Source: Streptomyces sp. DH41 (GTDB lineage: Bacteria > Actinomycetota > Actinomycetes > Streptomycetales > Streptomycetaceae). Taken from it: DNA of 64,000 nucleotides. Shown piece by piece: positions 7,586-16,487 of the stretch (positions within the stretch are counted from its first letter, which is position 1; each line of letters starts with the position of its first letter). Location: NCBI RefSeq assembly GCF_029813785.1, contig NZ_JARVKY010000010.1, positions 62,001 to 126,000 of the forward strand, read 5' to 3'. Below the pieces are notes generated by a model. The model was not told the origin of the DNA. It did not search any database and was given only the letters and a program-made list of their open reading frames with translations. The translations under genes and the position numbers were made by a program.

Positions 7586-9124
7586 TCACCCGCGCTGCCC
7601 GTTCGTGTCGCCCGTGCCCAGCCAGCCGGCCAGTTTGCCGCCGTGGCCGACCGCGCGCAGCCGCGCCTCGGCGGCGTCCCGGACGGGGTCCGTGGCGACC
7701 ACGAGGAGTTCGTCCCCGCGTCGCAGCCCCGTGGTCGGCAGCGGTACGAACGACGTGTCGTCGCGGACGACCAGCGTGACGGCGGCCCCGGTCGGCAGCC
7801 GCAGCTCGCTGACCTCGACGCCGTGCATCCTCGAGCCCTCGGGGATCGTCACGGACAGCAGGTGTCCGCGCAGCCGCTCCAGGGGTGCCGACTCGATGCC
7901 GAGGTCGGCGGCCTCGTCCCCCTTGCCCAGGCGCAGCTTGCGGGCCAGCCAGGGCAGCGTCGGTCCCTGGATCAGGGTGTAGACGACGACCAGGACGAAG
8001 ACGATGTTGAAGATCCGGCGGCTGCCCGCGACGCCCTCCACCATGGGGATCGTCGCCAGGATGATGGGCACCGCGCCGCGCAGTCCGGCCCAGGACATCA
8101 GGGCCTGCTCCTGCCAGGGCACCCGGAAGGGCACCAGGCACAGCACGACGCTCAGCGGGCGCGCCACCATGGTGAGCACCAGTCCGATGACCAGGGCGGG
8201 CAGGATGTCGTCGCCCAGTTCGTGCGGGGTGACGAGCAGGCCGAGCAGGACGAACATGCCGATCTGGGCGAGCCAGCCGAGCCCGTCGGCGAAGCCGCGG
8301 GTGGCGGGCCAGTGCGGCAGCCGGGCGTTGCCCATGACCATCGAGGCGAGGTAGACGGCGAGGAAGCCGCTGCCGTGGACCATGGCGCCGGCCGCGTAGG
8401 CCGCGACGGCGATCGACATGACGGCGATGGGGTAGAGGCCGGAGGCGGGCAGTGCCACGTGCCTCAGTCCCAGCGACCCCAGCCAGCCGACCGCGAGCCC
8501 GATGGCCGCGCCGATGGCCAGCTCCAGGGCGATCTCGCCCAGCAGCACGTACCAGTGCTCGATCGGGCCGGCCGTGGAGAAGGCGACCACGAGGATGACC
8601 ACCGGGGCGTCGTTGAAGCCCGACTCGGCCTCGAGGATGCCCGTTATGCGCGAGGGCAGCGGGATCCTGCGGAGGACCGAGAAGACGGCCGCCGCGTCCG
8701 TGGAGGACACCACCGCGCCGACGATCAGCGCCTGCCGCCACTCCAGCCCGGTCAGGTAGTGCGCGCCCGCCGCGGTCACACCGACGCTCACCGCGACTCC
8801 GGCCAGTGCCAGTGCGGAGGCGGCCGGCAGGGCCGGTTTCGCCTCCTTCCACTTCGTGCCGAGGCCGCCTTCGGCCAGGATCACGACCAGGGCCGCGTAG
8901 CCGATGACCTGGACCAGTTCGGCGTTGTCGAACTGGATGTCGCCGATGCCGTCCTGGCCCATGGCGACGCCGATGGCCAGGTAGACGAGCAGGCTGGGCA
9001 GTCCGCTTCGCGAGGAGATCCGGACCGCCGCCACGGCGATGAGCAGGACGAGCGAGCAGACGAGCAGGAGCTGGTTGAGGTGGTGGACAGTCAGCGGCCG
9101 TTTCCCTTCCCTGGCGCAGAGCAT
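7586..9124 (-). CDS. Potassium/proton antiporter, CPA1 type with TrkA-C domain
   Basis: A monovalent cation/H+ antiporter like NhaP2/CvrA. Residues ~10-395 contain about 12-13 TM helices (LLVYLAIGVAMGQDGIGD, GAVVSSTDAAAVFSVLRR with the conserved ST-DAA ion site). The C-terminal ~100 residues form a TrkA-C regulatory domain (ESAPLERLRGHLLSVTIPEG, VRDDTSFVPLPTTGLRRGDE). It would set cytoplasmic K+ and pH. The start is uncertain: ATG 9124 has no good ribosome-binding site, whereas a CTG at 9094 (giving LTVHHLNQLLLV) has AAGGG upstream and matches where relatives begin. It is divergent from the penicillin acylase gene, with a 12-bp repeat array at its 5' end. Confidence 0.88.
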   Translation of the reverse strand: MLCAREGKRPLTVHHLNQLLLVCSLVLLIAVAAVRISSRSGLPSLLVYLAIGVAMGQDGIGDIQFDNAELVQVIGYAALVVILAEGGLGTKWKEAKPALPAASALALAGVAVSVGVTAAGAHYLTGLEWRQALIVGAVVSSTDAAAVFSVLRRIPLPSRITGILEAESGFNDAPVVILVVAFSTAGPIEHWYVLLGEIALELAIGAAIGLAVGWLGSLGLRHVALPASGLYPIAVMSIAVAAYAAGAMVHGSGFLAVYLASMVMGNARLPHWPATRGFADGLGWLAQIGMFVLLGLLVTPHELGDDILPALVIGLVLTMVARPLSVVLCLVPFRVPWQEQALMSWAGLRGAVPIILATIPMVEGVAGSRRIFNIVFVLVVVYTLIQGPTLPWLARKLRLGKGDEAADLGIESAPLERLRGHLLSVTIPEGSRMHGVEVSELRLPTGAAVTLVVRDDTSFVPLPTTGLRRGDELLVVATDPVRDAAEARLRAVGHGGKLAGWLGTGDTNGQRG

Positions 9125-9196
9125 GGATCACACTGCGGATCACAGCACGGACCACAGTGCGGATCGCGGCACGGACCACGTCGCGGACGAACGCGC
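9125..9196. repeat. Six head-to-tail 12-bp repeats
   Basis: Units are GGATCACACTGC, GGATCACAGCAC, GGACCACAGTGC, GGATCGCGGCAC, GGACCACGTCGC and GGACGAACGCGC. Every unit starts with GGA and keeps the 12-bp phase, decaying towards the right. The array lies in the divergent region between antiporter and acylase, adjacent to the antiporter start. It may be slippage debris or a cluster of protein-binding sites. Confidence 0.75.
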
Positions 9197-9460
9197 CCGC
9201 ACGGTACGCGCAAGCGGACTCCGCGCGATGTACGGACTCCCCTGGCACACGAGACCGCGTGCTCTGCGGACAACTACTTCGTTACCTTACCTAACTCTTG
9301 ACGCTTTCTTGACGCTCACCTTGGCAAGATCGAACGCCCGTGCCTGCCCGTACCCGACTCCGCGTCAAGGGGGAGTGGGCCCTGCGCCTACAGTTGCTCC
9401 AGCGTTCAGTACAAAGCACAGCCCGCCCCTGCCGCTCGTGTTAGGACAGCAAGGACAGCG

Positions 9461-12277
9461 ATGCCCCCCACCAACACCGCCTCTACGGGTCAGCAGCCCG
9501 GCAAGTCCGGCAGGAAGAAGGGGCGCAAACTACGCCTTCTCGTCCTCGTGCTGGTCCTGGCCATCATCGGCGGCCTCGCCTACGGGGCGTACTGGTCCAT
9601 CAGCACCGTCCGCGCGTCCTTTCCGCAGACCAAGGGCTCGATCACGCTGGACGGCCTGTCGGGTCCGGTCGACGTCAAACGCGACGGTTACGGCATCCCG
9701 CAGATCTACGCCTCCACCGACGAGGACCTGTTCATGGCGCAGGGCTACGTCCAGGCGCAGGACCGGTTCTACGAGATGGACGTACGCCGCCACATGACCT
9801 CCGGCCGCCTGTCGGAGATGTTCGGCGAGGGCCAGGTCGACAACGACGAGTTCCTGCGCACCATGGGCTGGCACCGGGTGGCGAAGAAGGAGTACGACGA
9901 GAAGCTGTCGGACTCCACGAAGAAGTACCTCCAGGCCTATGCCAAGGGAGTCAACGCCTACCTGAAGGGCAAGGACGGCGAGGACATCTCCCTGGAGTAC
10001 GCCGCCCTCGGGTTCACCAACGACTACAAGCCCCAGGAGTGGACCCCGGTCGACTCGGTCGCGTGGCTGAAGGCGATGGCCTGGGACCTGCGCGGCAACA
10101 TGCAGGACGAGATCGACCGCGCCCTGATGACCAGCCGCCTCGGCCCCAAGCAGATCGCCGACCTGTACCCGGCGTATCCGTACGGCCGGAACAAGGCGAT
10201 CGTCCAGGAGGGCCAGTACGACGAGCTCACCGAGACGTGGGACGGCGGCGGCACGTCCGGCGGCGACGAGGACTCCTCGTCCGGATCCGGCACGGGCACC
10301 GGATCCGGCACGGGCACCGGTACCGGCACGGGCACGGGGACCGGCACGGGCATCGGTACCGGTACGGGCACCGGCAACGCGCTGCAGGGCCAACTGGGGA
10401 CCCTCCAGGCGGTCCTGGACGACCTGCCCACCGCCGTCGGCGTGAACGGCAACGGCATCGGCTCCAACTCCTGGGTCGTCTCCGGTGAGCACACCATCAC
10501 CGGCAAGCCGCTGCTGGCCAACGACCCGCACCTGTCGCCGTCGCTGCCGTCCGTCTGGTACCAGATGGGCCTGCACTGCCGCACCGTCTCCGCGAAGTGC
10601 CAGTACGACGTCGCCGGTTACACCTTCGCCGGCATGCCCGGCGTGATAATCGGCCACAACCAGGAGATCGCCTGGGGCCTGACCAACTCCGGCGTCGACG
10701 TCACCGACCTCTACCTGGAGAAGATCACCGGCGCGGGTTACCAGTACGACGGCAAGGTGGTCCCCTTCGAGACGCGCGAGGAGACCATCAAGGTCGCCGG
10801 CGGCGATTCCAAGAAGATCGTCGTCCGCGAGACCAACAACGGCCCGCTCCTCTCCGACCGCGACGACGAGCTGGTGAAGACCGGCAAGAAGGCCACCGTC
10901 GACACCGCCGCCCCCGACCGCGGCGACGGCTACGGCGTCGCGCTGCGCTGGACCGCGCTGGAGGCGGGCTCCACCATGGACGCCGTCTTCGCGATCGACC
11001 GGGCGAAGAACTGGGACGAGTTCCGCGAGGCCGCCGAGCTCTTCGAAGTGCCCTCGCAGAACCTGGTCTACGCCGACAGCGAGCACATCGGCTACACGCT
11101 GCCCGGCAGGATCCCGGTGCGCGCCGAGGGCCACGACGGCTCCCTCCCTGCGCCGGGCTGGAGTTCCGAGTACCGCTGGAGCGGTGAGTACATCGACCCG
11201 GACGAGCTGCCGTACGAGTACGACCCGGAGCGCGGGTACATCGTGACCGCCAACCAGGCCGTCGTCGACGAGGACGACTACCCGTACACGCTGACCACGG
11301 ACTGGGGCTACGGCGCCCGCAGCCAGCGGATCACCTCCCTGATCGAGCAGAAGATCAAGGACGGCGGGAAGATCTCCACCGACGACATGCGCCAGATGCA
11401 ACTGGACAACAGCAGCGAGATGGCCAAGCTGCTCGTGCCCCAGCTGCTGAAGATCGACGTCGCGGACAAGGACGTCCGCGAGGCGCAGAAGCTGCTGGAG
11501 GGCTGGGACTACACCCAGGACGCCGACTCGGCGGCCGCCGCCTACTTCAACGCGGTGTGGCGCAACATCCTCAAGCTCGCCTTCGGCAACAAGCTGCCCA
11601 AGGAGCTGCGGGTCGAGGGGCAGTGCCTGTGGGTCGACCCGGTCAACACCACCGGACCCGCGGACGAGACCAACAAGGTCCGCGAGTGCGGTCAGCGGGA
11701 CGCCACCCAGGCGCAGCCCGACGGCGGTGACCGCTGGTTCGAGGTGGTCCGCACCCTGCTGGACGACCCCAAGAGCGACTGGTGGAAGACCCCCGCCTCC
11801 GGCACCCGCAAGGGCGCCGACAACCGGGACGACCTCTTCAAGCGGGCCATGATCGACGCCCGCTGGGAGCTGACCGCCAAGCTCGGCAAGGACATCGACA
11901 CCTGGAACTGGGGCCGGCTGCACCGCCTGTTCCTGAAGAACCAGACCCTGGGCACCGAGGGCCCCGGCTTCCTGAAGTACGCCCTCAACCGCGGCCCGTG
12001 GAAGCTCAGCGGCGGCGAGGCGGCGGTCAACGCCGCCGGCTGGAACGCGGCCGGCGGCTACGGGGTGATCTGGGTGCCTTCCATGCGGATGGTGGTCAAC
12101 CTCGGCGACCTCGACAAGTCGCGGTGGATCAACCTCACCGGCGCCTCCGGACACGCCTACAGCGCCCACTACACCGACCAGACGGACAAGTGGGCCGACG
12201 GAGAGCTGCTGCCCTGGGCCTTCTCGAAGAAGGCGGTCGACGAGAGTACGAGCGACACGCTGGTGCTGAAGCCGTGA
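9461..12277 (+). CDS. Membrane-anchored penicillin acylase family protein (S45)
   Basis: A 938-residue Ntn-hydrolase precursor. A basic N-terminus and one TM helix (about residues 26-46) anchor it outside the membrane. The alpha chain (QGYVQAQDRFYEMDVRRH) is followed by a spacer containing a 30-residue Gly-Thr/Ser repeat (about residues 272-304). The beta chain should begin at Ser335 in GIG|SNSWVVSG, the autocatalytic Gly-Ser cut typical of the family, and continues with KPLLANDPHLSPSLPS and NGPLLSDRDDE. It may act on acyl-homoserine lactones, lipopeptides or beta-lactams; the substrate is unknown. AAGGA precedes the ATG. Two TTGACGCT copies (9298-9305, 9309-9316) lie upstream but show no clear promoter spacing. 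Confidence 0.9.
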   Translation: MPPTNTASTGQQPGKSGRKKGRKLRLLVLVLVLAIIGGLAYGAYWSISTVRASFPQTKGSITLDGLSGPVDVKRDGYGIPQIYASTDEDLFMAQGYVQAQDRFYEMDVRRHMTSGRLSEMFGEGQVDNDEFLRTMGWHRVAKKEYDEKLSDSTKKYLQAYAKGVNAYLKGKDGEDISLEYAALGFTNDYKPQEWTPVDSVAWLKAMAWDLRGNMQDEIDRALMTSRLGPKQIADLYPAYPYGRNKAIVQEGQYDELTETWDGGGTSGGDEDSSSGSGTGTGSGTGTGTGTGTGTGTGIGTGTGTGNALQGQLGTLQAVLDDLPTAVGVNGNGIGSNSWVVSGEHTITGKPLLANDPHLSPSLPSVWYQMGLHCRTVSAKCQYDVAGYTFAGMPGVIIGHNQEIAWGLTNSGVDVTDLYLEKITGAGYQYDGKVVPFETREETIKVAGGDSKKIVVRETNNGPLLSDRDDELVKTGKKATVDTAAPDRGDGYGVALRWTALEAGSTMDAVFAIDRAKNWDEFREAAELFEVPSQNLVYADSEHIGYTLPGRIPVRAEGHDGSLPAPGWSSEYRWSGEYIDPDELPYEYDPERGYIVTANQAVVDEDDYPYTLTTDWGYGARSQRITSLIEQKIKDGGKISTDDMRQMQLDNSSEMAKLLVPQLLKIDVADKDVREAQKLLEGWDYTQDADSAAAAYFNAVWRNILKLAFGNKLPKELRVEGQCLWVDPVNTTGPADETNKVRECGQRDATQAQPDGGDRWFEVVRTLLDDPKSDWWKTPASGTRKGADNRDDLFKRAMIDARWELTAKLGKDIDTWNWGRLHRLFLKNQTLGTEGPGFLKYALNRGPWKLSGGEAAVNAAGWNAAGGYGVIWVPSMRMVVNLGDLDKSRWINLTGASGHAYSAHYTDQTDKWADGELLPWAFSKKAVDESTSDTLVLKP

Positions 12278-12312
12278 CGGCAGCCGTGGCCGACGGCTGA
12301 TCCGCGGTGAAG

Positions 12313-12340
12313 GTGGCCCCCACGCGAGCGTGGGGGCCAC
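12313..12340. terminator. Bidirectional terminator, perfect 12-bp stem
   Basis: GTGGCCCCCACG - CGAG - CGTGGGGGCCAC is a perfect hairpin with a tetraloop. It is placed between the convergent acylase and 5-FCL genes and ends 2 nt before the latter's stop codon, so it can end both transcripts. Confidence 0.85.
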
Positions 12341-12342
12341 TC

Positions 12343-12957
12343 TCATGTGAACCTGCGCACTCCCGACGGCGTGACCACCGCGTCCACCGGCCGGTCGTGC
12401 GGCTCCCCGGGGACGTGCGTGACGATCTCGGAGCCGTACAGCAGCACCAGCAGGGCAGGGCGCGCGCCCGCCCGCTCCAGGCGCGCGAGGACCCGGTCGT
12501 ACGACCCGCCGCCGCGCCCCAGCCGCATGCCGCGCCCGTCGACGGCCAGGCCCGGCAGCAGCACCACGTCGGCGTCCGTCACCGCGTCCGGCCCCAGGCG
12601 CTCACCGGCGGGCTCGGACAGGGTCATCCGCCCGCCGTGCCGCACGCGCGCCAGGGAGCCCTCGCCGGCGTACTCGCCCCAGTCCAGGTCGTTGTCCGGC
12701 AGCAGCGCCGGCAGGAGGACACGCACGCCACGCGCGCGCAGCGCGTCCAGCAGCGCGAGGGTGCCCGGCTCGGCGCCCACGGAGACGTATGCCGCCACGG
12801 CGTGCGCCCGCGCGACCTGAGGCATCGCGAGTGCCTGCCCGGCCAGCGCGTCCGCGGCTTTGTGCACGTCATCCGCCGTCAGACGGTTCCTCGCGGCGAG
12901 GATCTCCCGCCGCAACGTGCGTTTGTCAGGCCCGGCCGCGGGTCCGATCTGACTCAA
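12343..12957 (-). CDS. 5-formyltetrahydrofolate cyclo-ligase
   Basis: ATP-dependent conversion of 5-formyl-THF to 5,10-methenyl-THF, returning a storage folate to one-carbon metabolism. Signatures are DKRTLRREILAARNRL at the N-terminus, the substrate site YVSVGAEPGTLALLDALR, and the nucleotide-site Gly-rich LGRGGGSYDRVLARL. I chose the TTG at 12957 (204 aa) because GGGAG stands 6 nt upstream; the longer frame to 13014 adds residues unlike the family. It is divergent from galU, as in mycobacteria (Rv0992c/Rv0993). Confidence 0.9.
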   Translation of the reverse strand: MSQIGPAAGPDKRTLRREILAARNRLTADDVHKAADALAGQALAMPQVARAHAVAAYVSVGAEPGTLALLDALRARGVRVLLPALLPDNDLDWGEYAGEGSLARVRHGGRMTLSEPAGERLGPDAVTDADVVLLPGLAVDGRGMRLGRGGGSYDRVLARLERAGARPALLVLLYGSEIVTHVPGEPHDRPVDAVVTPSGVRRFT

Positions 12958-13050
12958 TGGTCGCTCCCGTACCGCTCTAGTGTGCTCATGTGAGCGCTGA
13001 TCATCCGGGATCACAGATTCTCCCCATTGTCACCGGATATGGTGGCGCGC

Positions 13051-13953
13051 ATGACTCAGTCCCACCCCAGGATCAGCAAGGCTGTCATCCCCGCAGCCGG
13101 GCTCGGTACCCGGTTCCTGCCGGCCACCAAAGCCACTCCCAAGGAGATGCTGCCGGTCGTCGACAAGCCGGCGATCCAGTACGTGGTCGAAGAGGCCGTG
13201 ACCGCCGGCCTCGGAGACGTCCTCATGGTCACCGGGCGCAACAAGCGCCCCTTGGAGGACCACTTCGACCGCAACTACGAACTGGAGTCCGCCCTCCAGA
13301 AGAAGGGCGACGCGAGCCGGCTGGCCAAGGTCCAGGAGTCCAGCGACCTCGCGATGATCCACTACGTCCGCCAGGGCGACCCCAAGGGCCTCGGCCACGC
13401 CGTGCTGTGCGCCGCCCCGCACGTCGGCGACGAGCCCTTCGCGGTCCTGCTCGGCGACGACCTGATCGACCCGCGCGACCCGCTGCTGCAGCGCATGGTC
13501 GAGGTCCAGGAGCAGTACGGCGGCAGCGTCATCGCCCTCATGGAGGTCGCGCCCGAGCAGATCCACCTCTACGGCTGCGCGGCCGTGGAGGCGACCGAGG
13601 ACGGCGACGTCGTCAAGGTCGGCGGACTGGTCGAGAAGCCCGACCCGGCCGACGCGCCCTCCAACTACGCCATCATCGGCCGCTACGTCCTCGACCCGCA
13701 CATCTTCGACATACTCCGCAAGACCGAGCCCGGCCGCGGCGGCGAGATCCAGCTGACCGACGCCCTCCAGCAGCTCGCCGAGGACGAGAAGGTCGGCGGC
13801 CCGGTGCACGGCGTCGTCTTCAAGGGCCGCCGCTATGACACCGGTGACCGCGGCGACTACCTGCGTGCCATTGTCAGACTCGCGTGCGAACGTGAAGACC
13901 TGGGCCCGGACTTCCGGACCTGGCTTCGCAGTTACGTAGCCGAGGAGATGTAA
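13051..13953 (+). CDS. galU: UTP-glucose-1-phosphate uridylyltransferase
   Basis: Makes UDP-glucose, feeding cell-wall and trehalose synthesis and, with GalT/GalE at the far end of the window, galactose use. The N-terminus KAVIPAAGLGTRFLPATKATPKEMLPV is the nucleotidyltransferase signature, followed by DKPAIQYVVEEAV, LGDDLIDPRD and GLVEKPDP. Start ATG 13051 gives 300 aa, the usual length. It is followed by moeA after only 5 nt, so galU-moeA-moaC-moaB-rimJ is probably one transcript. Confidence 0.93.
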   Translation: MTQSHPRISKAVIPAAGLGTRFLPATKATPKEMLPVVDKPAIQYVVEEAVTAGLGDVLMVTGRNKRPLEDHFDRNYELESALQKKGDASRLAKVQESSDLAMIHYVRQGDPKGLGHAVLCAAPHVGDEPFAVLLGDDLIDPRDPLLQRMVEVQEQYGGSVIALMEVAPEQIHLYGCAAVEATEDGDVVKVGGLVEKPDPADAPSNYAIIGRYVLDPHIFDILRKTEPGRGGEIQLTDALQQLAEDEKVGGPVHGVVFKGRRYDTGDRGDYLRAIVRLACEREDLGPDFRTWLRSYVAEEM

Positions 13954-13958
13954 CGACG

Positions 13959-15308
13959 TTGAGCAGCGCCGCGCACCGTGACACCGGCCACGACCACGCC
14001 GCCGCGGACTTCGGTCCCGACCGGCTGTGGTCGGTGCAGGAACACCTGGACGACATCCTCACCACCGTCCGGCCCCTGGAACCCATCGAGCTGAACCTGC
14101 TCGACGCCCAGGGCTGCGTCCTGGTCGACGACATCACGGTGCCGCTCTCCCTGCCGCCGTTCGACAACAGCTCCATGGACGGGTACGCGGTGCGCGTCGC
14201 CGACGTCGCGGGCGCGAGCGAGGAGTTCCCCGCCGCCCTCGAGGTCGTCGGGGACGTCGCCGCGGGCCAGGCCGACCCGCTCACCGTGGGCCCCGGCCAG
14301 GCCGCCCGCATCATGACGGGCGCCCCGCTCCCGCCCGGCGCCGAGACCGTCGTCCCCGTCGAGTGGACCGACGGCGGGCTCGGAGAGGGCCCGGTGGCCG
14401 GGATGCGCGCCCGCAGCCTGGCCCCCGAGGCCGCCGAGGGCCAGGTGCGCGTCTACCGCCCGGCGGAGGCACGCGCGCACGTACGCGCGAAGGGCAGCGA
14501 CGTCAGGTCCGGCGACCGCGCCCTGGAGGCCGGCACGGTCCTCGGCCCGCCGCAGATCGGCCTGCTCGCCGCGATCGGCCGCGGCAGGGTCCGGGTACGC
14601 CCGCGTCCGCGCGTGGTGGTCCTCTCCACCGGCAGCGAACTCGTCCAGCCCGACGAGGAACTGGCTCCCGGTCAGATCTACGACTCCAACAGCTTCGCCC
14701 TCACCGCCGCGGCCCGCGACGCCGGGGCCATCGCCTACCGCGTGGGCGCCGTCGCCGACGACGCGGAGACCCTGCGGTCCACCATCGAGGACCAGCTGGT
14801 CCGCGCCGACCTGATGGTCACCACCGGCGGGGTGAGCGTCGGGGCGTACGACGTCGTCAAGGAGGCGCTGGCGCACGTCGGCGACGAGGACGAACCGGGC
14901 AGCGGCGTGGACTTCCGCAAGCTCGCCATGCAGCCCGGCAAGCCCCAGGGCTTCGGCTCCATCGGCCCCGACCACACCCCGCTGCTCGCCCTGCCCGGCA
15001 ACCCGGTGTCGTCGTACGTCTCCTTCGAGCTGTTCGTCCGCCCCGCGATCCGCACCCTCATGGGCCTCGCCGACGTCCACCGCCCGACGGTCACCGCGAC
15101 CCTGGTCACGGAGAAGGCCCTCACTTCGCCGAAGGGGCGGCGGCAGTTCCTGCGCGGTACCTGTGCCGACGGTTCGGTCACCCCGGTCGGCGGCGCGGGG
15201 TCCCATCTCGTGGCCGCCCTCGCGCACGCCGACGCGCTGATCGTCGTCCCCGAGGACGCCGAGTCCGTCGAGCCGGGCGCCGAGGTCGAGGTGGTCCTGC
15301 TCGGCTGA
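13959..15308 (+). CDS. moeA: MoeA / gephyrin-like molybdotransferase (Glp homologue)
   Basis: A 449-residue MoeA-family protein. It keeps PPFDNSSMDGYAVR, RIMTGAPLPPGAETVVPVEW, STGSELVQPDEELAPGQIYD, TTGGVSVGAYDVVKEAL and ALPGNPVSSYVSFELFVRP, so molybdenum insertion into molybdopterin looks possible. In Corynebacterium the syntenic MoeA-like protein Glp instead links FtsZ to its membrane receptor GlpR, encoded nearby as sepX is here. The protein may therefore serve division, cofactor synthesis or both. TTG start with GGAG 11 nt upstream; moaC and moaB lie directly downstream, which favours a real cofactor role. Confidence 0.9.
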   Translation: MSSAAHRDTGHDHAAADFGPDRLWSVQEHLDDILTTVRPLEPIELNLLDAQGCVLVDDITVPLSLPPFDNSSMDGYAVRVADVAGASEEFPAALEVVGDVAAGQADPLTVGPGQAARIMTGAPLPPGAETVVPVEWTDGGLGEGPVAGMRARSLAPEAAEGQVRVYRPAEARAHVRAKGSDVRSGDRALEAGTVLGPPQIGLLAAIGRGRVRVRPRPRVVVLSTGSELVQPDEELAPGQIYDSNSFALTAAARDAGAIAYRVGAVADDAETLRSTIEDQLVRADLMVTTGGVSVGAYDVVKEALAHVGDEDEPGSGVDFRKLAMQPGKPQGFGSIGPDHTPLLALPGNPVSSYVSFELFVRPAIRTLMGLADVHRPTVTATLVTEKALTSPKGRRQFLRGTCADGSVTPVGGAGSHLVAALAHADALIVVPEDAESVEPGAEVEVVLLG

Positions 15309-15394
15309 CACCTCCTGGTTGGCGGTACCGTGTCGCGCACAGCAGGCCCACGCGCCGCACCGCGCCGGGCCCGGACCGGGAGCGCCACACGAGC

Positions 15395-15934
15395 ATGAGT
15401 ACCGAGGACCGACCCCCGCACAACGGCCAGGACGCGCACGACCCGCGCGACGGCCAGGACCCGCAGGACCGGCTGACGCACATCGACGAGGCGGGCGCCG
15501 CCCGCATGGTCGACGTGTCCGGCAAGGACGTCACCGCACGCACCGCGCGGGCGAGCGGACGCGTCCTCGTGGCGCCCCGTGTGGTCGAGCTGTTGCGCGG
15601 CGAGGGCGTCCCCAAGGGCGACGCTCTCGCCACCGCGCGCATCGCGGGCATCATGGGCGCCAAACGCACCCCGGATCTGATCCCGTTGTGTCATCCGTTG
15701 TCGGTCTCCGGTGTGAAACTGGACCTGTCGGTCGCGGACGACGCCGTGGAGATCACCGCCACGGTGCGCACGACGGATCGCACGGGTGTCGAGATGGAGG
15801 CGCTCACCGCGGTCTCCGTCGCCGCGCTCACCGTGGTCGACATGGTCAAGGCGGTCGACAAGGGAGCGGTCATCACGGACGTGCGCGTGGAGGAGAAGAC
15901 GGGCGGCAAGTCCGGCGACTGGAGCCGGACATGA
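15395..15934 (+). CDS. moaC: Cyclic pyranopterin monophosphate synthase MoaC
   Basis: Second step of molybdopterin synthesis, converting 3',8-cyclo-7,8-dihydro-GTP to cPMP. After a 30-residue hydrophilic lead with short Asp-rich repeats (QDAHDPRDGQDPQDR), the core begins THIDEAGAARMVDVSGKDVT, with KRTPDLIPLCHPL, VEMEALTAVSVAALTVVDM and VEEKTGGKSGDW, all MoaC hallmarks. ATG start with GGGAG 12 nt upstream. Its TGA overlaps the ATG of moaB (ATGA), indicating translational coupling. Confidence 0.95.
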   Translation: MSTEDRPPHNGQDAHDPRDGQDPQDRLTHIDEAGAARMVDVSGKDVTARTARASGRVLVAPRVVELLRGEGVPKGDALATARIAGIMGAKRTPDLIPLCHPLSVSGVKLDLSVADDAVEITATVRTTDRTGVEMEALTAVSVAALTVVDMVKAVDKGAVITDVRVEEKTGGKSGDWSRT

Positions 15935-16470
15935 CGCTCGACGCGTCGGCCGGGGATGCCCTGTCCGCGCCGTACGGAGCCCTGGTCGTCACCGCCTCCA
16001 ACCGGGCTGCCGCAGGGGTCTACGAGGACAGGGGAGGGCCCCTGATCGCCGAGGGCCTGCGCCGCTTCGGCTTCGCCGTCGACGGCCCGCGGGTCGTCCC
16101 CGACGGTGACCCGGTGGAGGCCGCCCTGCGAGCGGGCGCCGACGCGGGCTACGACGTCATCGTCACCACCGGCGGCACCGGCGTCTCGCCCACCGACCGC
16201 ACCCCCGAGGCGACCCGGGCGGTGATCGACTACGAGGTCCCGGGCATCGCGGAGGCCGTCCGGGCGTACGGGCGGGACAAGGTGCCGACCGCGGTGCTCT
16301 CCAGGGGCCTGGCCGGCGTGGCGGGCGGCACACTGATCGTCAACCTGCCGGGTTCCTCCGGTGGGGTGAAGGACGGCCTCGCGGTGCTGGAGCCGCTGCT
16401 GAAGCACGCCGTGGACCAGCTCCGCGGCGGTGACCACCCCAGACCCGCCAGTGGTGGGGGTGCGAGCTGA
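15931..16470 (+). CDS. MoaB/MogA-type molybdopterin adenylyltransferase
   Basis: A 179-residue MoCF-fold protein that should adenylylate molybdopterin before MoeA inserts molybdate. Key segments are GALVVTASNRAAAGVYEDRGG, the MPT-binding VIVTTGGTGVSPTDRTPEAT and NLPGSSGGVKDGLAVLEPLL. The start overlaps the moaC stop by 4 nt. It forms with moaC and moeA a near-complete late MoCo set. Confidence 0.9.
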   Translation: MTLDASAGDALSAPYGALVVTASNRAAAGVYEDRGGPLIAEGLRRFGFAVDGPRVVPDGDPVEAALRAGADAGYDVIVTTGGTGVSPTDRTPEATRAVIDYEVPGIAEAVRAYGRDKVPTAVLSRGLAGVAGGTLIVNLPGSSGGVKDGLAVLEPLLKHAVDQLRGGDHPRPASGGGAS

Positions 16471-16487
16471 ACAGCCCATCCTGGCCC

